From Tillus elongatus (lineage: Eukaryota; Arthropoda; Insecta; Coleoptera; Cleridae), in the NCBI GenBank assembly GCA_964006375.1, contig OZ023268.1:87734358-87798357 (forward strand): 64,000 nt of DNA. Direction: 5' to 3'. Position 1 is the stretch's first letter. Every line of letters begins with the position of its first letter. Shown here piece by piece: positions 62,930-64,000 of this stretch. A model generated the notes under the pieces. That model was given only the letters and a program-made list of their open reading frames with translations, was not told where the DNA came from and searched no databases. Both the position numbers and the translations under genes were made by a program.

Positions 62930-64000
62930 AATTCTGATCACAAGCCAGCAACGGTAGAAGCACCACGTTTAAGATGACGATGCACGTGGTAATTGTTTAT
63001 AAACCACTGTTAGCTGGAGACTTCAATGTTTTCATCAAGTGTTTAGTCGATGGCCTTGATGACCTAACCAACTTTAGAATAATCTACGTGTCAGGTGGTT
63101 TTAACGTTGATATGATGAAGAAGAAATAATTTTATTGGTTGAAATGATGTATTCATATGACATATCTTCTGCTTTTGATGAACCCAACCATACAGTTGCC
63201 AAGAGAGACGTTATCAGGGATAAAGCTGAAGACAGTTTTAAAAGTTTCAGTGGTATATATCTAGGTTGTTTTGAGCTTTGCGCTCATCGGAAAACTGTAT
63301 GTTTGACCTGTCAGGAAAAGGTTTGGACAGAAAGCCAGAAGACTGGATTTATGACGGCTGTCAATATGACAAAGGCTATTTGCCCAGTTATCAACAGGAA
63401 GTAAGATAGAACAACAAAAATTAAAATTAAGAATCTTTTCAGCGAAACAAAAGCAGATAGTTTCAATGAGCAGATACTTTTCGAATATTGGCAACGATAT
63501 ATTGATAGAGGTTAAGCTTTCACAGGAGAGAGCTCTGAAGCTGCTCGGTGCTCGGATATAATAAGAAGAAAAATATTAACTTACTGTTCGTCACTCCTAA
63601 AAGAAAGGAACATCAATATGACGTTAATAAGTTAAGAAATAAATACTCATCGGATATTTATAGGATAACAGCACATTTGCTCAAAGATAGATTTCCAATT
63701 GCCGCCGAAACTTTGACAATTATTTTTAATCAACGCCTGAAACAGGGTATCTTCTACAGGGTAGTAAAGAGGGCAAAGTGATAATCGAACACAAATCTGG
63801 TGATATAATGACAATTATCGTCCAATACCCATCTATCCAGATTATAGCCTGTGACATGACCAATAGGCATTTGACTGTGTTAAGGAGTAGCTTCCTTTTT
63901 TAGAAAAATGGAATAGTATGACAGTAGAGGCACTATATTTAATATTTTCAAATCTTATTTTTCCGAAATGAGTCACATGGTCCGCTAGAATAATGAGTTT
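62930..64000 (+). pseudogene. Jockey/CR1-like LINE, endonuclease to RT, runs off the window
   Basis: Fragments: VYKPLLAGDFNVFIKCL-like then IIYVSGGFNVDMM (APE endonuclease GDFN box, here GGFN), later NLFSETKADSFNEQILFEYW, then VTPKRKEHQYDVNKLRNKYS and DIYRITAHLLKDRFPIAAET, LTIIFNQRLKQGIFYRVVKR, IIEHKSGD (the start of RT). Frameshifts and stops. 3' part outside the window. Confidence 0.65.

Overview
This is a eukaryotic nuclear window, almost certainly from an insect. It is AT-rich, has large introns with GT/AG splice sites, and most of its length is transposable-element (TE) debris from families typical of arthropods. Short runs of TCAGG, the telomere unit of many beetles, hint weakly at Coleoptera. 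No prokaryotic operon, CRISPR array, rRNA or functional tRNA was seen.

Two host genes were found, both on the + strand. (1) The 3' part of an ANKFN1 / Drosophila wide awake (wake) orthologue has six exons (5679-5846, 10047-10253, 16881-17097, 22878-23048, 23109-23732, 27990-29772). Their phases fit exactly and together encode about 1055 residues: a fibronectin type III domain, a long conserved middle region, a Ser/Asn-rich linker and a C-terminal Ras-association domain. The N-terminal ankyrin part lies upstream of the window. (2) Two N-terminal exons (47519-47605 and 57454-57763) belong to a protein I tentatively place near QRICH2/C16orf96. Its 3' part is outside the window.

Everything else is a layered TE landscape. 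0.2-3.1 kb: a piggyBac relic split by an R1/LOA-like LINE. 3.3-5 kb: a dispersed repeat with (TA)n. 6-7.9 kb: an intact tRNA-derived SINE with a perfect 12-bp target duplication, then a Penelope-like (PLE) reverse transcriptase relic. 8.8-9.1 kb: a possible DEAD-box helicase scrap. 11.0-13.3 kb: a 2.3-kb long-inverted-repeat element. 17.1-22.6 kb: a mariner-type element containing a hAT MITE and a complete LINE insertion, each with its own target duplication. 23.8-25.7 kb: an inverted repeat of PLE-terminus sequence interrupted by a hAT element. 25.6-27.8 kb: LINE fragments. 30.2-34.1 kb: a pogo-like element holding a SINE and a jockey-like LINE. 34.1-37.0 kb: a mariner-type element with about 0.5-kb inverted ends. 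38-42.3 kb: LINE remnants with a MITE. 42.5-43.2 kb: a PLE terminus with a GIY-YIG endonuclease relic. 43.3-46.3 kb: a third R1/LOA-like LINE copy and a mariner relic. 50.5-57.4 kb: two collinear Ty3/gypsy pol fragments flanking a 6.3-kb block of a LINE, a pogo element with a nested MITE, and a jockey LINE. 58.1-60.1 kb: a mariner-type element with about 350-bp inverted repeats lying between two (TA)n tracts. 62.9-64 kb: another LINE running off the end.

The most interesting signal is a repeat seen at 9.79, 23.9, 25.33, 25.42 and 42.6 kb. It has the ordered core of a type I hammerhead ribozyme (CTGATGA, hairpin, GAAA, short stem III, GTC or GTA). It co-occurs with PLE coding relics, one of which runs straight into a degraded copy at 42.6 kb. 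PLEs are known to carry hammerheads. Here one base separates the core from helix II, or helix II uses the G of GAAA, which may be a structural variant or a sign of decay.
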